DNA of 64,000 bases. It comes from Streptomyces olivaceoviridis (lineage in GTDB: Bacteria > Actinomycetota > Actinomycetes > Streptomycetales > Streptomycetaceae). Location of the stretch: the NCBI RefSeq assembly GCF_014650115.1, contig NZ_BMUI01000021.1, forward strand, positions 85,993-149,992, read 5' to 3'. The position numbers were made by a program, and so were the translations under genes. Positions 32,276-39,970 of the stretch are shown here, piece after piece. The first letter of the stretch is position 1; every line of letters starts with the position of its first letter. Below the pieces are notes generated by a model. It made no database searches. It was not told where the DNA came from and was given only the letters and a program-made list of their open reading frames with translations.

Positions 32276-33775
32276 ATGAGCACAGAACAGGCCCGGACCG
32301 CCCCCGACGAGCGGCGGTGGCAGGCGCTCGGGGTCTGTCTGGCAGCGGGCTTCATCTCGCTCCTCGACACCTCGATCGTGAACGTGGCGCTGCCCTCGCT
32401 GGAGCGCGGACTCGGGGCCTCGGAGGCGACCCAGGCATGGGTGGTCTCCGGGTACGCCCTCACCTTCGGACTGGCGCTGGTCCCGGCCGGCCGGCTGGGC
32501 GACATGCGTGGCCGGCGCCAGGCCTTCCTCTTCGGGCTCGCCCTGTTCACGGTGGCCTCGGCGGCGTGCGGGTTCGCGCCCGGTACCGGCTGGCTGGTGG
32601 TGTTCCGGCTGATCCAGGGCGCGGCGGCGGGCATCGTCGCGCCGCAGACCTCGGGGCTGATCCAGCAGATGTTCCAGAGCTCCGAGCGGGCCAAGGCCTT
32701 CGGGGTGCTCGGCACCGTCATCGGGGTGTCCACGGCAACGGGTCCGCTGGCGGGCGGCCTGCTGATCGATGCCGCCGGCACCGACGACGGCTGGCGCTGG
32801 GTGTTCTTCGTCAATCTGCCGATCGGGGTGGCCGCCTTCGCCGCGGGCCTCCGGCTGCTGCCGCGTTTCCCGGCGACGGGGAAGCACGAGGAGTTCGACC
32901 TGTTCGGAGTGTTCCTCCTCGGCGCGGGCGTGCTCGCGCTCATGCTGCCCCTGGTCCAGGAGCAGCAGTGGACCGGCCGGGAGAAGTGGGCGCTGATGCC
33001 GCTGGCCGTGGTGCTGCTGGGCGCGTTCTGGGCGTGGGAGAGACGGCAGGGGCGGCTCGGCCGGGCCCCGCTGGTCGACCTGGCGCTGTTCTCCCTGCGC
33101 TCCTTCACGCTCGGCGCCCTGATCAGCCTCAGCTACTTCGCGGGCTTCACCACGGTCTTCTTCCTCTACGCCCTGTACCTCCAGAACGGGGTGGGATACA
33201 GCGCGCTCGCCTCGGGGCTCACAGTCCTGCCCTTCGCGGCGGCCTCGGCGGTCGGCGCCGCCCTCGGCGGCCGGCTGGTGGTGCGCTTCGGCCGCAAGCT
33301 GGTCGTCATCGGGCTGGCCGGGGTGGCCCTGGGCGTGCTCGGGGTCGTGGCGGCGGTGGAGCTGGTGCCCGGACGGAATGTGGGATGGGCGTCGGCACTG
33401 CCCCTGCTCGTCGGCGGCATCGGGTCCGGCCTGACCGTCTCCCCGAACACCACCCTCACCCTCACCCGCGTCCCCGTGCACCGAGCGGGCGCGGCCGGCG
33501 GCGTCCTCCAGACGGGCCAGCGCGTCGGCTCGGCGGCCGGGATCGCGGTGGTGAGCGCGGTGTACTTCGCCCACCTCGCCAATCACGGCCGCGCGGACAC
33601 GGCACTCCAGCTCGGGCTGCTCGCCGTCGCGGGGATCATCCTGGTCGCACTCGTGCTCGCGGTCGCCGACCTGCGCGAACGCCAGGTGCGCCCGGAACCG
33701 GAGAAGGCCGCGGAGCCGGTCGGGCGGGGCTGGGAAGAGGGAGGTGCCGTGGAGGGGGTGCGGCCTGGTCCGTAA
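32276..33775 (+). CDS. DHA2-type MFS multidrug exporter (EmrB/QacA, 14 helices)
   Basis: A 499-residue major-facilitator exporter. Family signatures are LDTSIVNVALPSL in helix 1 (motif D1), GRLGDMRGRRQ in loop 2-3 (motif A) and GVSTATGPLAGGLL in helix 5 (motif C, antiporter-specific). About 14 hydrophobic segments and a charged cytoplasmic C-terminus fit the DHA2 group, which expels drugs by proton antiport. ATG 32276 has no strong ribosome binding site, and the A+T-richer CATAGCGTTACCCC just before suggests a promoter close to the start. It converges with the LysR-effector-domain gene five bases downstream. Substrate unknown. Confidence 0.9.
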   Translation: MSTEQARTAPDERRWQALGVCLAAGFISLLDTSIVNVALPSLERGLGASEATQAWVVSGYALTFGLALVPAGRLGDMRGRRQAFLFGLALFTVASAACGFAPGTGWLVVFRLIQGAAAGIVAPQTSGLIQQMFQSSERAKAFGVLGTVIGVSTATGPLAGGLLIDAAGTDDGWRWVFFVNLPIGVAAFAAGLRLLPRFPATGKHEEFDLFGVFLLGAGVLALMLPLVQEQQWTGREKWALMPLAVVLLGAFWAWERRQGRLGRAPLVDLALFSLRSFTLGALISLSYFAGFTTVFFLYALYLQNGVGYSALASGLTVLPFAAASAVGAALGGRLVVRFGRKLVVIGLAGVALGVLGVVAAVELVPGRNVGWASALPLLVGGIGSGLTVSPNTTLTLTRVPVHRAGAAGGVLQTGQRVGSAAGIAVVSAVYFAHLANHGRADTALQLGLLAVAGIILVALVLAVADLRERQVRPEPEKAAEPVGRGWEEGGAVEGVRPGP

Positions 33776-33780
33776 GGGCC

Positions 33781-34596
33781 TCACGACCTCCGGCGCGGCT
33801 TCCCCCGCTTGGCCGGCTTGCCCCCGCCGCCCGTGCGGGCGCGTGCCGTACGGCCGCCAGGCTTGCCCGAGGACCCCGCCGACGGCTTCCCGGACGACTT
33901 GGCCTGCGACTTCGCGGCCGGTGCCTGGCGGGTGACGCCCTGGTCGGAGCGCTTGCGCTGTTCGTCGGCCGAGGGCTTCACCGCCGTACGACCCCTGGTG
34001 CTGTTGACCGTGCGTCCGCGCACGATGCCGATGAACTCCTCCACCAGGTCGGTGGTGGCCTCCTCCGGCCAGGACAGGGCGACGCTGGACTGCGGGGCGT
34101 CGACGACCGGGCGGTAGGTGAGGTCCCGGCGGTGGTACAGGCGGGCCAGGGACTGCGGGACGACCAGGAGGCCGACGTTCGCCGCCACCAGCTCGATGGC
34201 GTCCGGGGTGGTCGCGGGCCGCTCGAAGGCCGGTTCACCGGGCGGGGCCTCCCAGTCGAAGACGTCGTCCAGGGGGTGGAAGAGCACCTCGTCGGCGAGG
34301 TCGGCCAGGGTCACCTCGTCCGCCGCCGTCAGCAGGTGGTCCTTGGGGACGACGACCACCGAGGTCTCGGTGTAGAGCGGGATCGCGCTGAAGAACGTAC
34401 GGTCCACCGGCAGCCGGACGAAGCCCGCGTCGGCCTCGCCCGCGCGCAGCAGCTCGGGCACCTCGGTGGCCGGGACCTGGACCAGGGTGAGCGGGATGCC
34501 GGGCAGGCGCTCGTTCCAGATCCTCACCCACTTGGCGGGCGTCACTCCGGGAACGTACGCGAGCCGGAACGACGGTGAATCCTCCGAGCCTGTCAT
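33781..34596 (-). CDS. LysR-type substrate-binding domain without a DNA-binding domain, basic tail
   Basis: A 271-residue protein whose first 200 residues form a complete LysR effector domain (FRLAYVPGVTPAKWVRIW, LPVDRTFFSAIPLYTETSVVVV, PDAIELVAANVGLLVVPQSLAR). The usual N-terminal helix-turn-helix is absent, and the start at 34596 leaves no room for one. Residues 200-271 are a highly basic Lys/Arg/Ser/Gly tail (for example KSSGKPSAG, RTARARTGGGGKPAKR) that could bind nucleic acid or protein non-specifically. It is divergent from a DUF5997 gene, a pairing I recall from other Streptomyces. It may sense a small molecule and act through its partner; this is inference. Confidence 0.82.
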   Translation of the reverse strand: MTGSEDSPSFRLAYVPGVTPAKWVRIWNERLPGIPLTLVQVPATEVPELLRAGEADAGFVRLPVDRTFFSAIPLYTETSVVVVPKDHLLTAADEVTLADLADEVLFHPLDDVFDWEAPPGEPAFERPATTPDAIELVAANVGLLVVPQSLARLYHRRDLTYRPVVDAPQSSVALSWPEEATTDLVEEFIGIVRGRTVNSTRGRTAVKPSADEQRKRSDQGVTRQAPAAKSQAKSSGKPSAGSSGKPGGRTARARTGGGGKPAKRGKPRRRS

Positions 34597-34897
34597 CAGG
34601 CCAGGTTACCGGCCCGGCCGGACCCCTCCCCCACGGGCCGCCGGCACGGCTCTCCGCCGCCGGCCCCCACCGGGCCTCTCCGGCAGGCTCCCGCCTCCGC
34701 CGCCACCGGCCCCGCCGGCCCTCGCCGGCCGGCACCCGCCTCCCGCACGCACCGAGACCCACCGGCAGGCACCCCGCCTCCCGCACGCACCGGGCCTCGC
34801 CGGCGGGCGCCGCCTGTGTTCCGGCACAGGCCGCCGTCCAGGCGCTCGTCACCGGCCGTGGTCGGCCCTCCCGCGCGCGGCCGATACCCTGGAGGGC
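34597..34897. other. Spacer between the LysR-effector and DUF5997 genes
   Basis: This 301-base divergent spacer is C-rich and skewed. It holds a 20-bp direct repeat, described separately. No coding sequence is supported; short frames in it are Pro/Arg/His low-complexity. A possible promoter for DUF5997 is the CCGATACCCT stretch before its ribosome binding site. Confidence 0.5.
34735..34792. repeat. 20-bp exact direct repeat, two copies
   Basis: The unit CCCGCCTCCCGCACGCACCG occurs at 34735-34754 and 34773-34792, with the related CACCGGCAGGCACC between. It probably arose by slippage in this C-rich spacer. Confidence 0.6.
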
Positions 34898-35299
34898 ATG
34901 AAGTCGCAGCAGAGCACCCAGACGATGAAGCCCGCGACCGCGGCGAAGAAGCTGGGTGTGTACCTCCCCGCCACCCCCGCCTCCTTCCAGGAGGGTGTGG
35001 TCACGCGCGCCGAGCTGAACGAGTTGCAGGCCAACCCGCCGGAGTGGCTGCGCGAGCTGCGGACCGACGGTCCCCACCCGCGTCCGGTGGTGGCCGCCAG
35101 GCTGGGCGTGTCCATCGCGGGTCTCGCCCGGGGCGGCGTCACCGAGCCGCTGACCACCGAGCAGATCGAGGCGCTCAGGCAGGAGCGGCCCGAGTGGCTG
35201 GAGAAGGAGCGCGCCACCCAGGCGGAGGTCCGCAAGGAGGCCGCGCGGCTCAAGAACCTGAAGAAGGAGAAGGCGGAGGGCGGCGCCCAGCGCGGCTGA
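34898..35299 (+). CDS. DUF5997 family protein
   Basis: A 133-residue soluble protein matching the actinobacterial DUF5997 family: KPATAAKKLGVYLPATPASFQ, SRAEL-like VTRAELNEL, NPPEWLRELR, HPRPVVAARLGVSIAGLARGG and ALRQERPEWL (separate blocks). A Lys/Glu-rich helical C-terminus follows (residues 105-133). The block VVAARLGVSIAGLARGG resembles a helix-turn-helix, so DNA binding is possible. ATG 34898 follows GGAGGG. It is divergent from the LysR effector-domain protein that lacks its own DNA-binding part; the two might act together, but this is a hypothesis. A terminator follows at 35317-35344. Confidence 0.8.
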   Translation: MKSQQSTQTMKPATAAKKLGVYLPATPASFQEGVVTRAELNELQANPPEWLRELRTDGPHPRPVVAARLGVSIAGLARGGVTEPLTTEQIEALRQERPEWLEKERATQAEVRKEAARLKNLKKEKAEGGAQRG

Positions 35300-35316
35300 T
35301 CCGTCCGCCCGTCCCG

Positions 35317-35344
35317 ACGCCCTCCGGGTCCGCCCGGGGGGCGT
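35317..35344 (+). terminator. Terminator after the DUF5997 gene
   Basis: A 12-bp stem ACGCCCTCCGGG / CCCGGGGGGCGT (one T-G pair) with a TCCG loop, followed by T. It lies 18 bases after the stop codon. Confidence 0.75.
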
Positions 35345-35566
35345 TGCCCGTTGCCGGTGGAACGGCCGGGCGAGCAACAGGTACGCGGAGGGCGACACCG
35401 GACGGGCCGCCGTTCCCCCGTGCCGGCGGCCCCCCGGACACGCTGTGTCCGAGCAGGCCGGTGTCGCCGGGTTGAAGTGTGCGACAGCCGGGGACCGCAG
35501 GGATATGCGTACAACTGCGTACGCCGACGGGGAGGACGGGTACGCGAGGCAACGGGAGAGGAACCC

Positions 35567-36379
35567 GTGCGGCTGGAGAAGGCCTACGAGCGCATGACGG
35601 CCGTCGCCGTGGCGGCGCTGCACGAACGGGAACCCGAGCAGCTGTGGCCGATGCTGGCCGGCACGCTGGCGGACGTGTGCGGCGGCGAGGCGGTCATCCA
35701 CAAGCTGGACGAGTGGAGCGAGAGCGAGGGCACGCTCGGCACGGTGCCGGATGCCGCCGCCGAGCTGGCCCGGCTCGGGGACGCCGACCTGGGCCTGCTG
35801 CGGGCGGGCTATCCCTTCGCCGGTCACTACGCGGCCGGAACCGACCGGACGCCGGTCAGCGCGCACCGGGCGGCGGGCCGTACCTGGCCCTCCAGCCCGA
35901 CGGCCCGCATGCTCCGCGAGGTGCTCGACGTCGACCATGTGCTGGGCGTGCCGCTCCCGGGGAACGCCGTCCCGATCACCGGGTGCCTGGTGTACCGCGC
36001 CGGTACGGACTTCAGTGACGACCACCTGGCCATCGCCGAGCGCGCGCAGCCGCTGCTGGCGGCGGTCGAGCGGCAGCGGCACCTGCTGGAGGAGTGGCGG
36101 CGTGCACTCGGGCCGGCCGGCGCGCCGGACCAGCGGGCGGCGGACTGCGCGCTGACCCCGCGCGAGACCGCCGTTCTGCTGCTGCTCACGGACGCGCTCA
36201 CCGCCGACGCCATCGGCCGCCGTCTCGGTATCTCGGTCCGCACGGTGCACAAGCACGTGGAGAACATCTACCGCAAGCTGGGCACTCGCGATCGCGTCGG
36301 CACGGTGCTGCGTGCGCAGCGGCTCGGCCTGGTGCCGACGCCCGGTCGGGCCGAGGCCACCGGGGCTCGCCCTTGGTGA
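35567..36379 (+). CDS. LuxR-family helix-turn-helix regulator with GAF-like sensor region
   Basis: A 270-residue regulator. Residues 1-185 form an alpha/beta region that looks GAF-like but has no defining motif. Residues 195-255 are a LuxR/NarL C-terminal DNA-binding domain (LTPRETAVLLLLTDALT, ADAIGRRLGISVRTVHKHVENIYRKLGTRDR). There is no receiver phosphorylation site, so it is not a classical response regulator. GTG 35567 is preceded by GAGAGGA and is preferred; the frame is open further upstream without support. No obvious target gene adjoins it, and the next gene is convergent. Confidence 0.85.
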   Translation: MRLEKAYERMTAVAVAALHEREPEQLWPMLAGTLADVCGGEAVIHKLDEWSESEGTLGTVPDAAAELARLGDADLGLLRAGYPFAGHYAAGTDRTPVSAHRAAGRTWPSSPTARMLREVLDVDHVLGVPLPGNAVPITGCLVYRAGTDFSDDHLAIAERAQPLLAAVERQRHLLEEWRRALGPAGAPDQRAADCALTPRETAVLLLLTDALTADAIGRRLGISVRTVHKHVENIYRKLGTRDRVGTVLRAQRLGLVPTPGRAEATGARPW

Positions 36380-36429
36380 CCCGGCACCGGGTCCTCCGGC
36401 GAGCCGGCGAAGCCCGGTCCGGTGAGACC

Positions 36430-36499
36430 GGGAAACTCAGCCTGGGAAGCTCAACCGAGGAACCTCGGTCCGGGAAGCTCAGCCGAGGAAGCTCAGGCG
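36430..36499. repeat. Tandem 13-15-bp repeats at the 3' end of the YjbQ gene
   Basis: Five imperfect copies of GGGAAGCTCAGCCGA start at 36430, 36444, 36459, 36472 and 36487. The last copy is coding (it spells the LSFLG end on the other strand), the fourth spans the stop codon, and the rest lie beyond it. The array looks like successive duplication of the gene's own 3' end. Confidence 0.75.
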
Positions 36500-36901
36500 C
36501 ACCTTGCGGTGCGCGTTGTCCTTGTTGGTGTCCACCAGACACACCGACTGCCAGGTGCCCAGCTCCAGGCGTCCGTCGATCACCGGGAGGGTCGCGTGCG
36601 GCGGCACGATGGCGGGCAGGACGTGGTCACGGCCGTGGCCGGGGCTGCCGTGCCGGTGCTGCCAGCGGTCGTCGGCGGGGAGCAGGGTGTGCAGGGCGGC
36701 GAGGAGGTCGTCGTCGCTGCCGGCACCCGTCTCGATGACGGCGATTCCGGCGGTGGCGTGCGGGACGAAGATGTTGAGCAGACCGTCGCGGCCGGCCGCC
36801 GCCTCCCGCAGGAAGTCCTCGCAGTCGGCGGTGAGGTCGACGACGCGTTCCCGGCTACCGGTGGAGACGTTCAGCACGCGTGTGGTGAAGGCATCGGACA
36901 T
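36479..36901 (-). CDS. YjbQ/UPF0047 family protein
   Basis: A 140-residue single-domain protein of the YjbQ family, reported to have weak thiamine-phosphate synthase activity in E. coli. Signatures present are FVPHATAGIAVIE, RWQHRHGSPGHGRDHVLPAIV and LGTWQSVCLVDT, which carry the conserved His, Glu and Asp residues of the trimer active site. ATG 36901 is chosen (GAGGG upstream); an ATG at 36919 is also in frame. No thiamine genes adjoin it. The stop codon lies inside a tandem repeat array. Confidence 0.9.
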   Translation of the reverse strand: MSDAFTTRVLNVSTGSRERVVDLTADCEDFLREAAAGRDGLLNIFVPHATAGIAVIETGAGSDDDLLAALHTLLPADDRWQHRHGSPGHGRDHVLPAIVPPHATLPVIDGRLELGTWQSVCLVDTNKDNAHRKVRLSFLG

Positions 36902-37023
36902 GCCCTCATCCTGACCCATACGCCAGGTCCCACACCCCTCGGCACCCGCGTTCTCTGATACACGTGGTCCACAGGACGAGACGCCGTTGACCTGTCCGCC
37001 GCCATCTGGCTACGTTCTGCGGC

Positions 37024-37107
37024 ATGTTGCGTTCAGCCCTGCTCACCACGCGCGGTCACATCGACCTGCTGCGGGTGGCCTCCGCCGCGTGTCGCCGCGG
37101 CTGCTGA
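37024..37107 (+). CDS. Sulfur-type leader peptide ending in Cys codons
   Basis: A 27-residue ORF, MLRSALLTTRGHIDLLRVASAACRRGC, starts at ATG 37024 and ends in TGA 37105-37107. The HIDLLRVASAAC core is the hallmark of actinobacterial leader peptides found in front of sulfur-assimilation and sulfonate-transport genes. Cys codons (TGT, TGC) lie at its end, where ribosome stalling under cysteine shortage could alter downstream RNA folding. It precedes ssuC by 163 bases, with a strong hairpin between. I infer ribosome-mediated attenuation; the mechanism is not proven by sequence alone. Confidence 0.82.
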   Translation: MLRSALLTTRGHIDLLRVASAACRRGC

Positions 37108-37147
37108 CGCCCTTCCCCCTTCCTCCTGCCCTGCGCGGATTTCCCTG

Positions 37148-37165
37148 CCGCGGGGTGTCCCGCGG
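37148..37165 (+). promoter_or_regulatory. Attenuator-like hairpin between leader peptide and ssuC
   Basis: CCGCGGG-GTGT-CCCGCGG is a perfect 7-bp stem 41 bases after the leader stop codon. A wider pairing TACGTCA (37174-37180) / TGACGTA (37211-37217) lies just beyond. These could form alternative structures controlled by translation of the leader. Confidence 0.5.
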
Positions 37166-37270
37166 TGCGCATGTACGTCACCTCCGACCCTTTCATTGTT
37201 GATCGGGACATGACGTAACGGCGCCGGGCCGCACCTCCCAGCCCCCTCGCTCTCCGTCCGTGGAGCATTC

Positions 37271-38173
37271 ATGAGCATCAGCCATGCCCCACCCGACTCC
37301 CCGGGGCCCGATATATCGGGTACATCCAATTCCGAAGCCCCCGCTCCGGACGCTGCCGGCCCCGCCTCCCCCGCCCTCCAGCCCGTCGTCCCCGCCTCCG
37401 CCCGTCGCACCCGGGTCCCCCGCTGGCTGCGCCGGACCACCGGCCCGCTCCTGCTGCTGGCCCTGTGGCAAGTCCTCAGCGCCACCGGCGTACTGGCAGC
37501 CGATGTGCTGGCCTCGCCCGGCCGCATCGCGCAGGTCGGCTGGGATCTGGTCGCCGACGGTTCGCTGCCCTCGGCCATGGCGACCTCACTCCGGCGCGTC
37601 GCGTTCGGGTTGCTGTTCGGCACGGTCATCGGCACCGGACTCGCCCTGCTCTCGGGGCTGTTCCGGACCGGTGAGGACCTGGTGGACGCGCCGGTGCAGA
37701 TGCTGCGCACCGTGCCGTTCGTCGGTCTCATCCCGCTGTTCATCATCTGGTTCGGCATCGGCGAGACCCCGAAGATCGCGATCATCACCCTCGGTGTGAC
37801 CTTCCCGCTCTACCTCAACGTCTACGCCGGCATCCGCGGGGTGGACGCCCAACTCATCGAGGCCGGTGAGTCGTTGGGCCTGTCCCGCTGGGGACTGGTA
37901 CGGCACGTGGTGCTGCCCGGCGCGCTCCCCGGGGCACTGACGGGACTGCGCTACTCGCTCGGCATCGCCTGGCTCGCGCTCGTCTTCGCCGAACAGGTCA
38001 ACGCCGACGCCGGCATCGGGTTCCTGATGGTGCAGGCGCGGGATTTCCTGCGGACCGACGTGATCGTGGTCTGCCTGATCCTCTACGCCTTCCTCGGCCT
38101 GCTCGCCGACTTCATCGTCCGCTCCCTCGAAAGGCTGCTGCTGCAATGGCGACCGACGTTCACCGGACGGTGA
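37271..38173 (+). CDS. ssuC: Aliphatic sulfonate ABC transporter permease SsuC
   Basis: A 300-residue inner-membrane permease with six hydrophobic helices after a Pro-rich N-terminus. The EAA loop that contacts the ATPase reads EAGESLGLSRWGLVRHVVLPG near residues 197-217 (short pieces). LWQVLSATGVLAADVLASPG and FIIWFGIGETPKI are typical of SsuC/TauC. It lies behind a Cys leader peptide and overlaps ssuB by 28 bases, which implies translational coupling. Uptake of alkanesulfonates as a sulfur source is the likely role; taurine or another organosulfur cargo is possible. Confidence 0.88.
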   Translation: MSISHAPPDSPGPDISGTSNSEAPAPDAAGPASPALQPVVPASARRTRVPRWLRRTTGPLLLLALWQVLSATGVLAADVLASPGRIAQVGWDLVADGSLPSAMATSLRRVAFGLLFGTVIGTGLALLSGLFRTGEDLVDAPVQMLRTVPFVGLIPLFIIWFGIGETPKIAIITLGVTFPLYLNVYAGIRGVDAQLIEAGESLGLSRWGLVRHVVLPGALPGALTGLRYSLGIAWLALVFAEQVNADAGIGFLMVQARDFLRTDVIVVCLILYAFLGLLADFIVRSLERLLLQWRPTFTGR

Positions 38174-38883
38174 CCGGACCCGCGGTCCATGTCGAGGGGC
38201 TGACCCGCTCCTTCGACGGCCGCGCGGTCATCGACGACCTCCGACTCGACATCGCACCCGGCGAGTTCGTCGCCCTGCTCGGGCGCAGCGGCTGCGGCAA
38301 GTCCACCCTGCTGCGCATCCTCGCGGGCCTCGACCGGGACATCCAAGGCACGGCCCTGGTCCCGCGCCGCCGGGCCGTCGCCTTCCAGGCACCCCGGCTC
38401 ATGCCCTGGAAGAAGGTGTGGCGCAACGTCCTGCTCGGGCTGCCGGGCCGCGCCGAACGGGTGGTCGCCGAGCGGGCGTTGGACGAGGTCGGGCTCGGCC
38501 ATCGCGTCGACGCCTGGCCGAAGACCCTGTCCGGAGGCGAGGCCCAGCGTGCCTCGCTCGCCCGCGCGCTGGTGCGCGAGCCCGATCTGCTCCTGCTCGA
38601 CGAGCCGTTCGGCGCCCTCGACGCGCTCACCCGGATCAAGGCGCAGCGCCTGGTCGGGGAGGTGTGGCAGCGCCGGGGCTGCGCGGTGCTGCTGGTCACG
38701 CACGACGTCGAGGAGGCGGTGCTGCTCGCCGACCGCGTCCTGGTCATGGACGGCGGCCGGATCGCTCATGAGCAGCACATCGACCTGGACCGGCCGCGTG
38801 AGATCACCGACCCCCGGTTCGCCGCCCTGCGCGCCCGCCTGCTTGAGCGGCTCGGTGTCGACACCGCCGCCGCAGCCGCCTGA
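38146..38883 (+). CDS. ssuB: Aliphatic sulfonate ABC transporter ATPase SsuB
   Basis: A 245-residue ABC ATPase with Walker A GRSGCGKS (residues 46-53), signature LSGGEAQRASLARAL from residue 128, Walker B LLLLDEP (Asp152, Glu153) and H-loop VTHDVEEA. It matches the SsuB/TauB subgroup that powers sulfonate uptake. It overlaps ssuC by 28 bases and precedes ssuA by 31, so the three genes form one operon under the leader peptide. Confidence 0.9.
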   Translation: MATDVHRTVTGPAVHVEGLTRSFDGRAVIDDLRLDIAPGEFVALLGRSGCGKSTLLRILAGLDRDIQGTALVPRRRAVAFQAPRLMPWKKVWRNVLLGLPGRAERVVAERALDEVGLGHRVDAWPKTLSGGEAQRASLARALVREPDLLLLDEPFGALDALTRIKAQRLVGEVWQRRGCAVLLVTHDVEEAVLLADRVLVMDGGRIAHEQHIDLDRPREITDPRFAALRARLLERLGVDTAAAAA

Positions 38884-38914
38884 GCGCCCGCCCACGAACA
38901 TGAACGGAACCGTC

Positions 38915-39928
38915 ATGCGACGACGCCTTGTCCCCGCCGCCCTGCTCCTGCCCTTCGCGCTCCTGCTCACCGCCTGCGGCGGGAACTCGTCCGCCCAGAC
39001 CGGCGCCGACATCGACGGAAAGGGCTCCGTCACCCTGGACGTCGGTGACCAGAAGGGTGGTTCGGAGGCCATCCTGCGCGCCGCCGGAGAGCTGGAGAAC
39101 CTGCACTACAAGATCAAGTGGTCGACCTTCACCTCCGGGCCGCCCCTGCTGGAGGCGGTGAACGCGAAGGCCGTCGACATCGGCGGCGTCGGCAACACCC
39201 CGCCCGTCTTCGCGGCCGGCGCCGGTTCGAAGATCACCGTCGTCGCCGCCTGGCACGGCACCTCCAAGGGCGACGCCATCCTCGTGCCGAACGGCTCCGA
39301 GCTGACCGGTCCGCGGCAGCTCAAGGGCAGGTCCGTCGCCGTCGCGCAGGGTTCCTCCGCGCACTACCAGCTGGTCGCCTCCCTCAAGGCGGCCGGGCTC
39401 AGCCTCGCCGATGTCCAGGTCAAGTACCTCCAGCCGGCCGACGCGCTCGCCGCGTTCACCTCCGGCAAGGTCGACGCCTGGGCGGTCTGGGACCCGTACA
39501 CCTCGCAGATCCTCCGGGCCGGACAGGGCCACGTGCTCACCACGGGCGACGGCATCACCAACGGACTCACCTTCCAGGTCGCCGCGCCGGCCGCGCTGAA
39601 GGACCCGGAGAAGGCCGCCGCAATCAAGGACTACCTGGCGCGGCTGCGGCGGGCCACGGCCTGGGTGCACGACCACCAGGAGGAGTGGGCCGAGGTGTGG
39701 GCGAAGGACACCGGGCTGCCGTACGAGGTGGCCCTGGCCTCGGTGAAGCGCACGAACTCCACCCGCGTCGCGGTCGCCGTCGACAAGCCGCTGGTCGCCT
39801 CCGAGCAGCGGATCGCGGACACCTTCACCGAGTTGAAGCTGATCCCGGGGAAGGTCGACTTCGCCGCCTTCACGGACCCGCGGTACAACGACGACCTGCC
39901 GCCGTCGACGACTGCGGCCAAGCACTGA
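38915..39928 (+). CDS. ssuA: Aliphatic sulfonate substrate-binding lipoprotein SsuA
   Basis: A 337-residue lipoprotein. The signal ends in the lipobox LLTAC with lipidated Cys21. The mature part is a two-lobed NMT1/SsuA-type binding protein: GDQKGGSEAILRAAG, FTSGPPLLEAVNAKAVDIGGVGNTPP and KVDAWAVWDPYTSQ (separate blocks). ATG 38915 has GGA seven bases upstream; ATG 38900 is an in-frame alternative. It is the last of the three ssu genes. Ligand class (sulfonates) is inferred from family and the leader upstream. Confidence 0.88.
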   Translation: MRRRLVPAALLLPFALLLTACGGNSSAQTGADIDGKGSVTLDVGDQKGGSEAILRAAGELENLHYKIKWSTFTSGPPLLEAVNAKAVDIGGVGNTPPVFAAGAGSKITVVAAWHGTSKGDAILVPNGSELTGPRQLKGRSVAVAQGSSAHYQLVASLKAAGLSLADVQVKYLQPADALAAFTSGKVDAWAVWDPYTSQILRAGQGHVLTTGDGITNGLTFQVAAPAALKDPEKAAAIKDYLARLRRATAWVHDHQEEWAEVWAKDTGLPYEVALASVKRTNSTRVAVAVDKPLVASEQRIADTFTELKLIPGKVDFAAFTDPRYNDDLPPSTTAAKH

Positions 39929-39970
39929 GCGGCGGGGAAGATCCGTACGCGGCTCGCTGTTGGCTGAGGC

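Noticed and set aside
36430..36499. CRISPR-like array
   Set aside because: The units are 13-15 bp with no spacers and derive from the YjbQ 3' end. The octamer array at 54304-54339 is also spacerless. No cas gene is present.
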